From Anaerotignum lactatifermentans (GTDB lineage Bacteria > Bacillota > Clostridia > Lachnospirales > Anaerotignaceae): a stretch of DNA of 64,000 nt. The stretch is taken from contig NZ_JACSNY010000004.1 of assembly GCF_016902535.1 (NCBI RefSeq), positions 1-64,000 on the forward strand, in the 5' to 3' direction. Of the stretch, positions 33,184 through 42,322 are shown in pieces (the stretch's first letter is position 1; the number at the start of each line of letters is the position of its first letter). Under the pieces are notes generated by a model. The model had not been told where the DNA came from, ran no database searches, and saw nothing but the letters and a program-made list of their open reading frames with translations. A program made the position numbers and the translations under genes.

Positions 33184-34308
33184 ATGAAGGATAGAAAACC
33201 AAAAGCAGTAGCTGCCGGCCATATTTGTCTGGATATTACGCCAGTTTTTCATGGCGGTGCTGAGGAAATCGGAAAAATACTGCTGCCGGGCAAAATCGTG
33301 GATGTGGGCGCGGCAGATATTCATACAGGCGGATCTGTGGCAAATACGGGTCTGGCCATGGGCCTGCTGGGGACAGAAATGAAGCTCATGGGCAAAGTCG
33401 GTACGGACGCTCTGGGACAGACCCTGCTGGCCTGTTTGAAGGCATACGGCACCGAGGGAATGAAAATAGACCCGTCGGCTTCTACGTCATACAGCGTTGT
33501 GCTGGCGGTTCCCGGGATTGACAGGATCTTCCTGCACCATTCTGGGGCCAATGACACCTTCTGCGCGAAAGATATTGATTTTGATGTAGTTGCCAAGGCG
33601 GATCTGTTCCATTTTGGTTATCCGCCGATTATGCGGCAGATGTATCTGGAAGAAGGCACAGAACTGGCGGAGATTTTCCGTCGGGTCCATGAAATGGGCG
33701 TCGTTACTTCGCTGGATATGGCTTCTGTAGACCCTAATTCCGAGGCGGCGAAGCAGGACTGGAAGCGGATTCTGGAGAATGTACTGCCCTATGTGGATCT
33801 TTTTGTGCCCAGTATTGAAGAAATCTGCTTTATGATAGACAGAGAGCGGTATCAAAGCTGGATGGAACGGGCGGCAGGCAAAGAAATTCCTTCCATATTA
33901 AATGTGGAAAAAGATATTCGTCCTGTGGCGGAACAGTTGCGTCAGCTGGGGGCAAAAAGCCTGCTGATGAAATGCGGGGCGCCGGGACTGTATTACCATA
34001 TGGGAGGCCCGGAGGATATCATTGCCCTTGGGAGCAAGCTGGGCCGTTCTATGATGGATTGGGCCTATCGAAAGGGGTTCCAGCCCAGTTTCCGGGCGAA
34101 GCGGGTACTCTCTGCCACCGGCGCGGGAGATACCACAATCGCGGCCTTCCTGTCGGCTATGCTCCAGGGCTATGATCTGGACTGGTGCGTTCGGCTGGCG
34201 GCGGCCACAGGAGCGCTCTGCGTGGAAAACTATGACGCGCTCAGCGGTTTGAAGCCTTTGGCGGAACTGAAAAAAGACATTGAGAATGGTTGGGAAAAGA
34301 GAAAGTAA
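33184..34308 (+). CDS. PfkB-family carbohydrate kinase
   Basis: The 374-residue protein has the ribokinase-type fold: GGSVANTGLAMGLLGTEMKLMGKVGTDALGQ, VDLFVPSIEEICFM and the anion-hole motif SATGAGDTTIAAFLSA with catalytic Asp. ATG 33184 has a GAAAGGGGTGCGGAT site; the open frame upstream has no signal. It overlaps no gene and is followed 24 nt later by a class II aldolase, so a hexose or ketose phosphate split by that enzyme is likely. The exact sugar is not deducible. Confidence 0.85.
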   Translation: MKDRKPKAVAAGHICLDITPVFHGGAEEIGKILLPGKIVDVGAADIHTGGSVANTGLAMGLLGTEMKLMGKVGTDALGQTLLACLKAYGTEGMKIDPSASTSYSVVLAVPGIDRIFLHHSGANDTFCAKDIDFDVVAKADLFHFGYPPIMRQMYLEEGTELAEIFRRVHEMGVVTSLDMASVDPNSEAAKQDWKRILENVLPYVDLFVPSIEEICFMIDRERYQSWMERAAGKEIPSILNVEKDIRPVAEQLRQLGAKSLLMKCGAPGLYYHMGGPEDIIALGSKLGRSMMDWAYRKGFQPSFRAKRVLSATGAGDTTIAAFLSAMLQGYDLDWCVRLAAATGALCVENYDALSGLKPLAELKKDIENGWEKRK

Positions 34309-34332
34309 GCGATTGGGGAAAGGAAGATCAAT

Positions 34333-35157
34333 ATGCTGGTAAACTTAAATGATGTACTGCTGCCTGCCAAAAAGGCCGGGTATGGCGTGGGACTGTTCAA
34401 TACACTGAATTCGGAAATGGCCAAAGGTGTTCTTCGGGCGGCGGAGCGGAACCAGAGCCCTGTTATCATCGGGACGGCGGAGGTGCTGCTGCCCCATGCG
34501 TCTTTGGAAGAGATTGCCGAACTGCTGCTGCCTATGGCAAAGCGGGCCACGGTGCCGGTAGTGCTTCATTTTGACCATGGTCTGACGGAGGAAGCCTGCT
34601 ATAAAGCGCTGGATCTGGGATTTACCTCTATTATGTATGACTGCTCTACAGAGGATTATGAGACCAATCTGCGGAAGGTAAAGGAAATGGCAAAGATTGC
34701 CCATGACAGAGGCGCTACCATTGAGGCAGAACTGGGGCACGTAGGTCAGGCGGACGGGGATGATCCCTCTGCTTTTTATACCGATCCCAGACAGGCAAAG
34801 GAATTTGTGGAATACACTGAGGCAGACGCTTTGGCTATTGCCGTGGGGACGGCCCATGGCGCTTATAAATTTCCGCCGAAGCTGGATTTTGAACGGATCG
34901 AGACCATCGCTTCCCTGATTCCTACGCCGTTGGTGCTCCATGGCGGTTCCGGTCTGACAGATGAGGATTTCCGGGAGGCCATTCGCCGGGGAATTTCCAA
35001 AATCAATATCTTTACGGACATCAATATCGCTTATGCCAAAGCGGCGGAAAAGGCGCTGCAAAACGGCGCTCTTTGCGCAACGGATATGATGGAACAGCTG
35101 GTGGAAGGCGTTGCGGCGGAAACAGAGAAAAAAATGAAGCTGTTTTTAATGAAATAA
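34333..35157 (+). CDS. Class II (zinc) ketose-bisphosphate aldolase
   Basis: The 274-residue TIM-barrel protein matches the FbaA/KbaY/IolJ group. Its zinc ligands lie in HFDHG, GTAHGAY and VLHGGSGL, and the phosphate site in GISKINIFTD. It cleaves a ketose 1-phosphate or bisphosphate into dihydroxyacetone phosphate and an aldehyde. It follows the PfkB gene, giving a two-step module: phosphorylate, then split. RBS AAAGGAAGATCAAT. Confidence 0.9.
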   Translation: MLVNLNDVLLPAKKAGYGVGLFNTLNSEMAKGVLRAAERNQSPVIIGTAEVLLPHASLEEIAELLLPMAKRATVPVVLHFDHGLTEEACYKALDLGFTSIMYDCSTEDYETNLRKVKEMAKIAHDRGATIEAELGHVGQADGDDPSAFYTDPRQAKEFVEYTEADALAIAVGTAHGAYKFPPKLDFERIETIASLIPTPLVLHGGSGLTDEDFREAIRRGISKINIFTDINIAYAKAAEKALQNGALCATDMMEQLVEGVAAETEKKMKLFLMK

Positions 35158-35178
35158 CATGAAAAAAGGAAGGTAAGC

Positions 35179-36333
35179 ATGAACGAAGGAATCTTTCAGA
35201 TCGGGCCCATCCGCCCGCCCAGCGAGGCCAACAGCCTGCTGCTGCGGGTGACGGAAAACTGCCCGTGGAACAAATGCAAGTTTTGCATGCTGTATAAAAA
35301 GAATGATTTTCATACCAGACCGGTGGCACAGGTGAAAAAAGATATTGATACCATGGCGGAATACAGAGACAGAATTCTTCAGCATAAGAAAGACGGAGAG
35401 TTTGACATGAGTGCTGTCCATGAAGAATTTATTTCCCTGCCTTCCGATGAAGCCAGAATGTGTTATCAGATGGTATTTACCTGGCTGACGGAAGGGGACA
35501 GTCAGGCGATCTTTTTGCAGGACGCCAATACCATGGTTCTGCGGCCGGAATGGCTCATAGAGATTGTTTCCTACGTACGCCAGAGACTGCCGGAGATCCA
35601 GCGAATCACTTCCTATGGCAGAGCGAATACCTTGTCCAGAATCTCTGAGGAGGATTTTAAGGCCATCCGTCAGGCGGGCCTGGACCGCATTCATTCCGGC
35701 TATGAATCCGGATCTGACAAGGTGCTGGAAATGATCTGCAAGGGCGCAACCCAGGAGGAAGAGATCATCGGCGGCAGAAAGGTGAAGGACGCAGGAATCG
35801 AGCTTTCCATTTATTTCATGCCGGGTGTGGGCGGCAGAGAGCTTTCGGAGGACAACGCCGTGGAAACAGCCAAGGTCATCAATGAGGTGAACCCGGATTT
35901 TGTCAGACTGCGTACCTTTGTGTTGCGTACCGGCTCTCTGATGGAAGAAGTGCGGGATTCCGGAAGATATACCGAGGCAACGGATATGGAAAAGCTGCTG
36001 GAAATCCGCAATCTGATTTCTCATATCGACCCGAAACGGGCCCATGGAAAAATCACCAGTGACCATATCATTAACCTTTTACAGGAGGTCAGCGGCTATA
36101 TGGATCAGGATATTCCCTGGATGCTGTCTTATATTGACGAGTATCTGGCGCTTCCAGAACTGGAACAGCGGAAATATCAGCTGGCCAGACGTATGGGCTT
36201 TCCTCTGGACTGGAAGCAGTTCTACCGCCTGCGGGAAAAGGATCAGGCCTATATCGAGGATCTGGCGAAAAATGTAGTGGATGAGAAAGCATGGGAATCC
36301 ATGCTGCATAAATATATGGACCGTTATATTTAA
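35179..36333 (+). CDS. Radical SAM protein with CX4CX2C cluster
   Basis: The 384-residue protein has NCPWNKCKFC near residue 30: three cysteines spaced C-x4-C-x2-C rather than the classical C-x3-C-x2-C, next to the RVTENCPW block that replaces the usual leader. Later motifs (GYESGSDKVLEMICKGATQEE, YFMPGVGG) fit a SAM-binding barrel, while ARRMGFPLDWKQFYRLREKDQ is in the C-terminal extension. It follows the aldolase by 21 nt but has no obvious link to sugar metabolism. The reaction is unknown. RBS AAAGGAAGGTAAGC. Confidence 0.8.
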   Translation: MNEGIFQIGPIRPPSEANSLLLRVTENCPWNKCKFCMLYKKNDFHTRPVAQVKKDIDTMAEYRDRILQHKKDGEFDMSAVHEEFISLPSDEARMCYQMVFTWLTEGDSQAIFLQDANTMVLRPEWLIEIVSYVRQRLPEIQRITSYGRANTLSRISEEDFKAIRQAGLDRIHSGYESGSDKVLEMICKGATQEEEIIGGRKVKDAGIELSIYFMPGVGGRELSEDNAVETAKVINEVNPDFVRLRTFVLRTGSLMEEVRDSGRYTEATDMEKLLEIRNLISHIDPKRAHGKITSDHIINLLQEVSGYMDQDIPWMLSYIDEYLALPELEQRKYQLARRMGFPLDWKQFYRLREKDQAYIEDLAKNVVDEKAWESMLHKYMDRYI

Positions 36334-36346
36334 GGAGGTGAACGGA

Positions 36347-36556
36347 GTGGAACAGATGGATATTATCACAAAAGTTGTCCCTTTTATACTGGTGGTGCTG
36401 ATTGTATACTGGAATATGCGCAGGATCAAAAAGAATCTGGATGGGATGAAGCGGGAACAGCAGATGAACAGCTGCAGCGGTTCCTGTCATGGCTGTGCCC
36501 ACAGTGCCGGATGCACCTCTGCCCAGAAGGACAACCGGGAAGAAGAAAATCAGTAA
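36347..36556 (+). CDS. Small Cys-rich single-span membrane protein
   Basis: The 69-residue protein starts at GTG 36347, six bases after GGAGGTG and 14 nt after the radical SAM stop codon. One membrane helix (about residues 8-24, FILVVLIVYW) precedes a basic stretch and a CSGSCHGCAHSAGC cluster with four Cys and two His. It resembles the short proteins found beside FeoB. No feoB is visible here, so a metal- or cluster-related partner of the radical SAM protein is possible. Confidence 0.65.
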   Translation: MEQMDIITKVVPFILVVLIVYWNMRRIKKNLDGMKREQQMNSCSGSCHGCAHSAGCTSAQKDNREEENQ

Positions 36557-36681
36557 GGTCCTCTAAAATATAAAGTGGCGTTTCCTGGCAAAAATTAAGA
36601 CTTTTGAAAGAAAAGACGGAAATGAATATGATATAATGTTTTTGTTTTAATGCGATTTGTTTTTAAAGGAGGAAGAAAAAC

Positions 36682-37482
36682 ATGAAAAAGAAAGTATTGG
36701 CAGTTTTGTGCGCAGCTACCGTAGGTCTGTCCACAGTTCCCGCTTTCGCGGCTGAAACAGCAGCAGAAACAACAGCTGCAACAACAACAGAAACAACAGC
36801 AGAAGCTACAGCAGAAACAACAACAGAAGCTGCAGCAGAAACAACAACAGAAGCTACAGCAGAAACAACAACAGAAGCTGCAGCAGAAACAACAACAGAA
36901 ACAGCAACAGAAGCTACAACAGAAACAACTGAGGAAGCACCTGTGGTTGGCCTGAAAGGCGATGCCGCTGTAGTTGTAAATGGTGAGGCAGTTGTATTTA
37001 CAACGCAGGCTCCCGTTATCAAAAATGACATTACTCTGATCCCTGTCAGAGGTGTCCTGGAAGCTCTGGGCGTAACTGTTGTATGGGATAAGGTAGAAAG
37101 AAGCGTTACTATGACATCCGGCGACAAAGTTGGTGTTCTGGTGATCGGCGATGCTACATTCAAAGCTGGCGACAAAGAAGTTGAACTGGCAGCTCCTGCA
37201 CAGATCATCAATGGCTCTACAATGATCCCTCTGCGCGCAGTAGCAGAATACTTCGGCGCAACAGTAACATGGGATGCAGCGACAAGAACTGTTGACGTGG
37301 CAACAGCAGCAGTAGAAGAAACACCCGCAGCTGATGCAGCAACAGAAACACCTGCAGCTGATGCAGCAACAGAAACACCCGCAGCTGACGCAGCAACAGA
37401 AACACCCGCAGCTGATGCAGCAACAGAAGCACCCGCAACCGACGCAGCAGCAGAAACACCTGCAGCCGATGCAGCAAAATAA
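36682..37482 (+). CDS. Secreted stalk-domain protein with two tandem-repeat tails
   Basis: The 266-residue protein has a signal peptide (1-23). A low-complexity Thr/Glu/Ala region follows (about 24-88, with 8-residue units AETTTEAA/AETTTEAT). A copper-amine-oxidase N-terminal-like stalk domain (about 90-205) contains the typical ITLIPVRGVLEALG and IPLRAVAEYFGATVTWD. Six 9-residue units of the ETPAADAAT type (213-266) close the chain. It has no catalytic motif. Such proteins are secreted or wall-associated; role unknown. It is preceded by GGAGG and followed by a strong terminator. Confidence 0.8.
   Translation: MKKKVLAVLCAATVGLSTVPAFAAETAAETTAATTTETTAEATAETTTEAAAETTTEATAETTTEAAAETTTETATEATTETTEEAPVVGLKGDAAVVVNGEAVVFTTQAPVIKNDITLIPVRGVLEALGVTVVWDKVERSVTMTSGDKVGVLVIGDATFKAGDKEVELAAPAQIINGSTMIPLRAVAEYFGATVTWDAATRTVDVATAAVEETPAADAATETPAADAATETPAADAATETPAADAATEAPATDAAAETPAADAAK
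36811..36906 (+). repeat. Four tandem 24-nt units in the stalk-protein gene
   Basis: Each unit codes for AETTTEA[A/T] or close variants (residues 44-75). The whole Thr-rich region extends more loosely from 36751 to 36940. Confidence 0.8.
37318..37479 (+). repeat. Six tandem 27-nt units in the stalk-protein gene
   Basis: Each unit codes for ETPAADAAT or a close form (EAPATDAAA in unit five). Units run back to back up to the stop codon. Near identity at DNA level makes copy-number change likely. Confidence 0.85.
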
Positions 37483-37507
37483 TTGATCTGACGTAAAATG
37501 AAAAAAC

Positions 37508-37545
37508 AGCCCGTGGCTTTTCTGGATGAAGGCCGCGGGCTTTTT
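37508..37545 (+). terminator. Rho-independent terminator
   Basis: AGCCCGTGGC / GCCGCGGGCT with a 14-nt loop and a five-T run. Confidence 0.9.
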
Positions 37546-37845
37546 GTATAAAAAAAGGAATTGGCTTGAGGTGTCAGTTCTGGGGAATCAATGCTTTCCT
37601 GAATGAAACTGGTTTTATCTGACAGTTTTTTCGAAAAATTATTTTCTCTTTTGACAGAAAATAAAAAGGAAAAACAAAAAAGCAGGGCAGATTTTGTAAA
37701 AAACAAGTTAATTTCTTGTGAAAATAGATGAAAATTATAGATTTATATTTCGGATTTTGTTAATGTATGCTAAAGTCAGAATGTAGCGTTGCTTCGCCGG
37801 ACCGGCGGAGCTGTGGTTTGTATAATCAAACAAGGAGGTTATGCT

Positions 37846-39747
37846 ATGAAAAAGAGGAAGTGTCTTTCCCTGCTGCTTTCCCTGGCAATGACAGCAGGTC
37901 TTTCTGTTCCGGTATTTGCCAATGATCTGGACGGGAAGCTGGTAGTACTGCATACAAATGACATGCACGGCTATTACAGTGCTTCGGAAACATCTGTGGG
38001 CATTGCCGGTGTGGCAGGCTTAAAGGACTATTATGAGGAGCAGGGTGCGGATGTTATTCTGCTTGACGCCGGAGACTTTTCTCAGGGCACAACATTGGTG
38101 AACCATGAAAACGGCATGAAGGCGGCAGAATATTTGACAGCAGCTGACTATGACGTAGTTTCTCTGGGGAACCATGAATTTGACTTTGGCTTTGATGCGT
38201 TGCTGGATATTGTGGCGACGCTGAAAGCGGGCGGCGTGACGGTGCTGGATGCCAATGTCCTGGAAAAAGGAACAACAAAGCCTTATTTTGGGGATAATAT
38301 CGCAGTGGATATGGATGGCTTTAAAGTAGGGATTTTTGGCCTGGATACGGCAGAGGCTCAAACCAAAGCCAGCCCCAGCAGCGTAGCTAAGCTATCCTTC
38401 CTGGACAAGGAAGAAATGTTTGTCTGCGCACAGGCTCAGGTGGATCAGCTCAAAGCACAGGGCTGTGATTATATCATCGCTCTGACACACCTTGGCGTGG
38501 ATGAAGAAAGTGCGGGCAGACGTTCTACAGAACTGGCGGAGGCAGTAACCGGCATTGATCTGATCGTGGACGGCCACAGCCATACGGCCATGGACGGCGG
38601 CCAGATGGTAGGCGATACTATGATCGTCAGCACCGGTTCTTATCTGGAAAATGTAGGTACTGTAATTGTAGATAAGGCAACCGGGGAAGAAACAGCAAAA
38701 CTGATCTCCGCGGCGGACTATGCGGCAAACTACGGCAAGTATGATGAGGTGCTGGCAGGTATGGTAGCGGCGGATCAGGAAGAAGTTGACGCGTATTACG
38801 CAGGTGTATTCGCTACCACAGAAGTGGATCTCAATGGGGAAAAGGACCCAGGTGTTCGTACAGAGGAAACCAATCTGGGAGACTTTACGGCGGATGCTTA
38901 TCTGTACGCAGGCAGAAAATATGCACAGGAACAGAATCTGGGCATTACTGTGGATATTGCCATTTCCAATGGCGGCGGTATCCGGGCCAGTGTACCGAAG
39001 GGTGAAATCTCCATGAACACTCTTTATACGGTATTCCCTTACGGCAATACCCTTGCTCTGGTGACCATTACCGGTGAGCAGCTGCTGGAGGTATTGGAAG
39101 CATCTACCTTCTGCACACCGACAGCCATCGGCGGCTTCCCTCAGATCGCAGGCGCGGAATTTACCGTAAATACAGCGGTGGAATATACAAATGGGGAGCA
39201 ATATCCCGATTCTACATATTACGCACCGGCTGATCCCGGCAGTCGTGTGACGATCACCAGTGTCGGCGGCAAGGCATTTGATCCGAAAGCCAATTATACA
39301 GTGGTTGTTAACAGCTTCCAGGCGGAAGGCGGCGACACCTATTATGTATTGACACAGGGCAGCTATATGCAGGATACTGGCGTCATTGACGCGGAAGCGC
39401 TCATTGATTACGTAAATTCCATGGATGGTGTTATCGGTCAGGAATATGCGCAACCGCAGGGCAGAATTCAGATTGTAGCGGAAGCTGTGGAAGAACCTGC
39501 CACAGAACCCGTAGAAGAACCGGCTGTGGAACCCGCAGAATCGGAGCAGACCACAGAAGTTGTACCCGAAGAAGAGGAAACACCGGATGTGATGATCTAC
39601 ACTGTAAAAGCCGGAGACAGCCTGTGGCGTATTGCGGAAAAGATTTTGGGCAACGGCAATTTCTGGAGCCGGATTTATGAGGCAAACCGTTCTGTAATCA
39701 AAGATCCTTCTTTGATTTACATTGGCCAGGAATTGAAACTGCCTTGA
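37846..39747 (+). CDS. Secreted 5'-nucleotidase/UDP-sugar hydrolase-like phosphoesterase with LysM
   Basis: The 633-residue protein has a signal peptide (1-25). A metallophosphoesterase domain (about 28-290) has LHTNDMHGYYS, DAGDFSQG, LGNHEFDFG and GHSHTAMDGG metal motifs. The 5'-nucleotidase C-terminal domain follows (about 320-530, SNGGGIRASVPKGEI, YGNTLALVTITGEQL). After an acidic Pro-rich linker there is a C-terminal LysM (TVKAGDSLWRIAEKILGNGNFW...NRSVIKDPSLIYIGQELKLP). It would cleave extracellular nucleotides or nucleotide sugars, tethered to peptidoglycan. ATG 37846 follows GGAGGTTATGCT. It has its own strong terminator. Confidence 0.9.
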   Translation: MKKRKCLSLLLSLAMTAGLSVPVFANDLDGKLVVLHTNDMHGYYSASETSVGIAGVAGLKDYYEEQGADVILLDAGDFSQGTTLVNHENGMKAAEYLTAADYDVVSLGNHEFDFGFDALLDIVATLKAGGVTVLDANVLEKGTTKPYFGDNIAVDMDGFKVGIFGLDTAEAQTKASPSSVAKLSFLDKEEMFVCAQAQVDQLKAQGCDYIIALTHLGVDEESAGRRSTELAEAVTGIDLIVDGHSHTAMDGGQMVGDTMIVSTGSYLENVGTVIVDKATGEETAKLISAADYAANYGKYDEVLAGMVAADQEEVDAYYAGVFATTEVDLNGEKDPGVRTEETNLGDFTADAYLYAGRKYAQEQNLGITVDIAISNGGGIRASVPKGEISMNTLYTVFPYGNTLALVTITGEQLLEVLEASTFCTPTAIGGFPQIAGAEFTVNTAVEYTNGEQYPDSTYYAPADPGSRVTITSVGGKAFDPKANYTVVVNSFQAEGGDTYYVLTQGSYMQDTGVIDAEALIDYVNSMDGVIGQEYAQPQGRIQIVAEAVEEPATEPVEEPAVEPAESEQTTEVVPEEEETPDVMIYTVKAGDSLWRIAEKILGNGNFWSRIYEANRSVIKDPSLIYIGQELKLP

Positions 39748-39795
39748 TCTGAATAAACAGAATCGTCTTTTTCAAAAATGAAACGGAAACAATAG

Positions 39796-39838
39796 AAAAC
39801 AGGAAGGTATGCGCACAAACGCATTCCTTCCTGTTTTT
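39796..39838. terminator. Terminator between convergent genes
   Basis: AAAACAGGAAGG / CCTTCCTGTTTTT with an inner ATGCG/CGCAT pair. A-runs and T-runs on both sides allow use in both directions. Confidence 0.9.
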
Positions 39839-39854
39839 AATTTTACCCAAATTA

Positions 39855-40511
39855 TTATTTTTCTTCCAAAAGTTCGGCGTAGCTGTGAATGTATCTGTCC
39901 GCTGCCGCCTGGATTTCCGGAATATCTTTTTCCGTCATGGCGTCGTATACAGCCACTACTTTCAGTCCGGCCGCCTTTGCGCCCTTGACCGCATAGCAGG
40001 CATCCTCGAATACAGCAGTATTTTCTTTGGTGCCTCCCAGCTGTTCCATCATTTTGTGGAAGACCTTCGGATCATCTTTGTTGGCGCCAATTTCTGTGCA
40101 GGTAGCGATAAAGTCGAAATACGGCGTGATCTTCAGCCGATCCAGAGCCAAATGGATATAGCTGGCTTCGGAGGCAGTGAGAATACACATTTTGGTGCCT
40201 TTTTTCTTCTCCTGCTCCAGAAATTCTCTGGCGAAGGGCTTCAGAGGGATGTGGTGGGCATACTGATCGGAGACATAGGAAATGACTTCATCGCAGATCT
40301 CCTCCACGCTTTGTGTTGCTCCCAGCTTTTCTCGAAAATATGCCGCAGATTCCGGCAGAGTCTGGGTTTTTAATATAGAGCGAAGGTTAGAGGGGACGGG
40401 CAGATGATGCCGTTCCAGATAAGTCTGGCCCGTATTTTTCCAGACGGGCATAGAATCCAGCAGTGTGCCGTCCAAATCGAATATAATATGTTTCATCATC
40501 GTCTTATTCAT
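39855..40511 (-). CDS. HAD-superfamily hydrolase (phosphatase/phosphoglucomutase-like)
   Basis: The 218-residue protein has HAD motifs IIFDLDGTLLDS (catalytic Asp pair), LTAS motif II and a Lys then ENTAVFEDACYAVKGAKAAG for motif IV. The alpha-helical cap in residues 15-80 is of the beta-phosphoglucomutase type. The start overlaps the previous stop as ATGAATAA, so it is translationally coupled to the thiamine-binding protein gene. The substrate is unknown; small phosphate esters are typical. Confidence 0.85.
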   Translation of the reverse strand: MNKTMMKHIIFDLDGTLLDSMPVWKNTGQTYLERHHLPVPSNLRSILKTQTLPESAAYFREKLGATQSVEEICDEVISYVSDQYAHHIPLKPFAREFLEQEKKKGTKMCILTASEASYIHLALDRLKITPYFDFIATCTEIGANKDDPKVFHKMMEQLGGTKENTAVFEDACYAVKGAKAAGLKVVAVYDAMTEKDIPEIQAAADRYIHSYAELLEEK

Positions 40512-40800
40512 GGTATTTGTCGATTTTTTCGTTAATCGTCAAAACGCCGTTGGGGCTGTGGAATACTTTGATGTAGGTCTTTGTGGAAGGCGCGCCTTCT
40601 TCAATGGGAATTTCCTGACAGCGTTTGGCGATGGTCATCAGACCTTCCAGATCGCCTTCAATGGTAGTCTCGAAAGGACCCACTACATAATGATAGCCTG
40701 TGGACGCGATATAAGCAATGACCTTATCCACAATAGCCAGCACTTTTTCTGTTTCAGAAACGTCAGGCAGTACCTGAACCGCAATACTTGTTGTATACAT
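40504..40800 (-). CDS. MTH1187/YkoF-family thiamine-binding protein
   Basis: This 98-residue protein has the pattern of the thiamine-binding UPF0045 family: a first strand IAVQVLPDVSETEKVLAIVDKVIAYIASTGYHYVVGPFETTIEG, then TYIKVFHSPNGVLTINEKIDKY. Proteins of the family bind thiamine or a related compound at a subunit interface. Its stop codon overlaps the HAD gene start. RBS on the minus strand: AGGAGGTAATGC. Confidence 0.85.
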   Translation of the reverse strand: MYTTSIAVQVLPDVSETEKVLAIVDKVIAYIASTGYHYVVGPFETTIEGDLEGLMTIAKRCQEIPIEEGAPSTKTYIKVFHSPNGVLTINEKIDKYHE

Positions 40801-40939
40801 GCTGCATTACCTCCTTTTTTTGTCAGTGTAGCACGTTCCCAAACAAAAGGCAAGAAAGCCGGAAAAGAAAGGATACCATTTTTCTGTCGGGTTTGGTATA
40901 CTGTTTCTATGAAAAAAAGGAGAAAGAGAGTGATGGTTT

Positions 40940-42304
40940 ATGGAATATCGGCTGGAACACGACTCCATGGGCGAAGTGCGTGTGCCCGCGGACGTATACT
41001 GGGGGGCACAGACCCAGAGAAGCTATGAAAATTTTAAGATCGGGACAGAAAAGATGCCTGAGGAGATTATTCGGGCCTTTTCGTATTTAAAAGAGGCGGC
41101 GGCATTGGCTAATTTCCGGCTGGGCAAGCTGGATGAGAAAAAATGCAGTATTATTGGGCAGGTCTGCCGGGAGATCAGGGAAGGAAAGCTGGCGGGGCAG
41201 TTCCCTCTGGCAGTATGGCAGACCGGCAGCGGCACACAGTCCAATATGAATGTGAATGAGGTTATCGCCAACCGGGGCAACGAATTGGCAGGAGAAAAGC
41301 TGCTGCATCCCAACGATCATGTAAATATGTCCCAGAGCTCCAATGATACCTTCCCCACAGCCATGCATATCGCGGCTGTGCTGGAAACGAAGGAGCAGCT
41401 TCTGCCGGAACTGGAAAAAATGATTGCTGTCATGAAACAGCTGGAAGAAACATATGGGGATATTGTCAAAACGGGACGTACTCATTTGCAGGACGCTACG
41501 CCCATCACCTTTGGGCAGGAGATCAGCGGCTGGCGGAGTATGCTGGAAAAAAGCGGGAAAATGATTGCTCTGGCTCTGGAAGAAGTGGGAGAACTGGCTT
41601 TGGGCGGTACCGCTGTGGGTACAGGTCTGAACGCCCCGAAGGGATTTGGGGAGGAAGCTGCAAAGGCCGTTTCCGAACTGACCGGCATGACCTTCAAAAC
41701 GGCGGAAAATAAATTCCATTCCCTGACAGCCAAGGATGAGATCGTGTTTGCCCATGGCGCTTTGAAAGCGCTGGCAGCGGATCTGATGAAGATTGCCAAT
41801 GATGTTCGGTGGTTAGCCAGCGGACCTCGCTGCGGTCTGGGAGAAATCCGTATTCCGGAAAATGAGCCGGGCAGCTCCATTATGCCGGGAAAGGTAAATC
41901 CTACTCAGTGTGAAGCAGTGACCATGGCGGCGGTACAGGTCATGGGGAATGATACTACCATTGGCATTTGCGCATCTCAGGGAAATTTTGAGCTGAATGT
42001 ATTCATGCCTGTTTGCATTTACAATTATTTGCAGTCCGTGCGTCTGCTGGCGGACAGCCTGCGCTCCTTCCGCATCCACTGTGTAGAGGGTATTGTACCC
42101 AACCGGGAGAAAATGGCGGAAAACCTGCATCGTTCTTTGATGCTGGTGACGGCGTTAAATCCTTATATTGGCTATGAAAACGCGGCAAAAACGGCAAAAC
42201 TGGCTTATGCGGAGGAAATTTCCCTGAAAGAAGCCTGTGTAAAGCTGGGATTTTTGACAGAAGAAAAATTTGACGAAGTATTCCATCCGGAAGAAATGGT
42301 TTGA
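40940..42304 (+). CDS. fumC: Class II fumarate hydratase
   Basis: The 454-residue protein has the fumarase/aspartase superfamily signature [11 protein letters not shown], the [14 protein letters not shown] and [15 protein letters not shown] substrate regions, and the [12 protein letters not shown] block. It is iron-free and interconverts fumarate and malate. It is followed 18 nt later by a malic enzyme, so malate made from fumarate could go to pyruvate. Length and motifs match FumC rather than aspartase. Confidence 0.95.
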   Translation: MEYRLEHDSMGEVRVPADVYWGAQTQRSYENFKIGTEKMPEEIIRAFSYLKEAAALANFRLGKLDEKKCSIIGQVCREIREGKLAGQFPLAVWQTGSGTQSNMNVNEVIANRGNELAGEKLLHPNDHVNMSQSSNDTFPTAMHIAAVLETKEQLLPELEKMIAVMKQLEETYGDIVKTGRTHLQDATPITFGQEISGWRSMLEKSGKMIALALEEVGELALGGTAVGTGLNAPKGFGEEAAKAVSELTGMTFKTAENKFHSLTAKDEIVFAHGALKALAADLMKIANDVRWLASGPRCGLGEIRIPENEPGSSIMPGKVNPTQCEAVTMAAVQVMGNDTTIGICASQGNFELNVFMPVCIYNYLQSVRLLADSLRSFRIHCVEGIVPNREKMAENLHRSLMLVTALNPYIGYENAAKTAKLAYAEEISLKEACVKLGFLTEEKFDEVFHPEEMV

Positions 42305-42322
42305 GAAAAGAGGGAAAAGAAA

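Noticed and set aside
37318-37479. CRISPR-like array of 27-nt units
   Set aside because: Units are contiguous, in frame and code for a protein repeat; there are no spacers.
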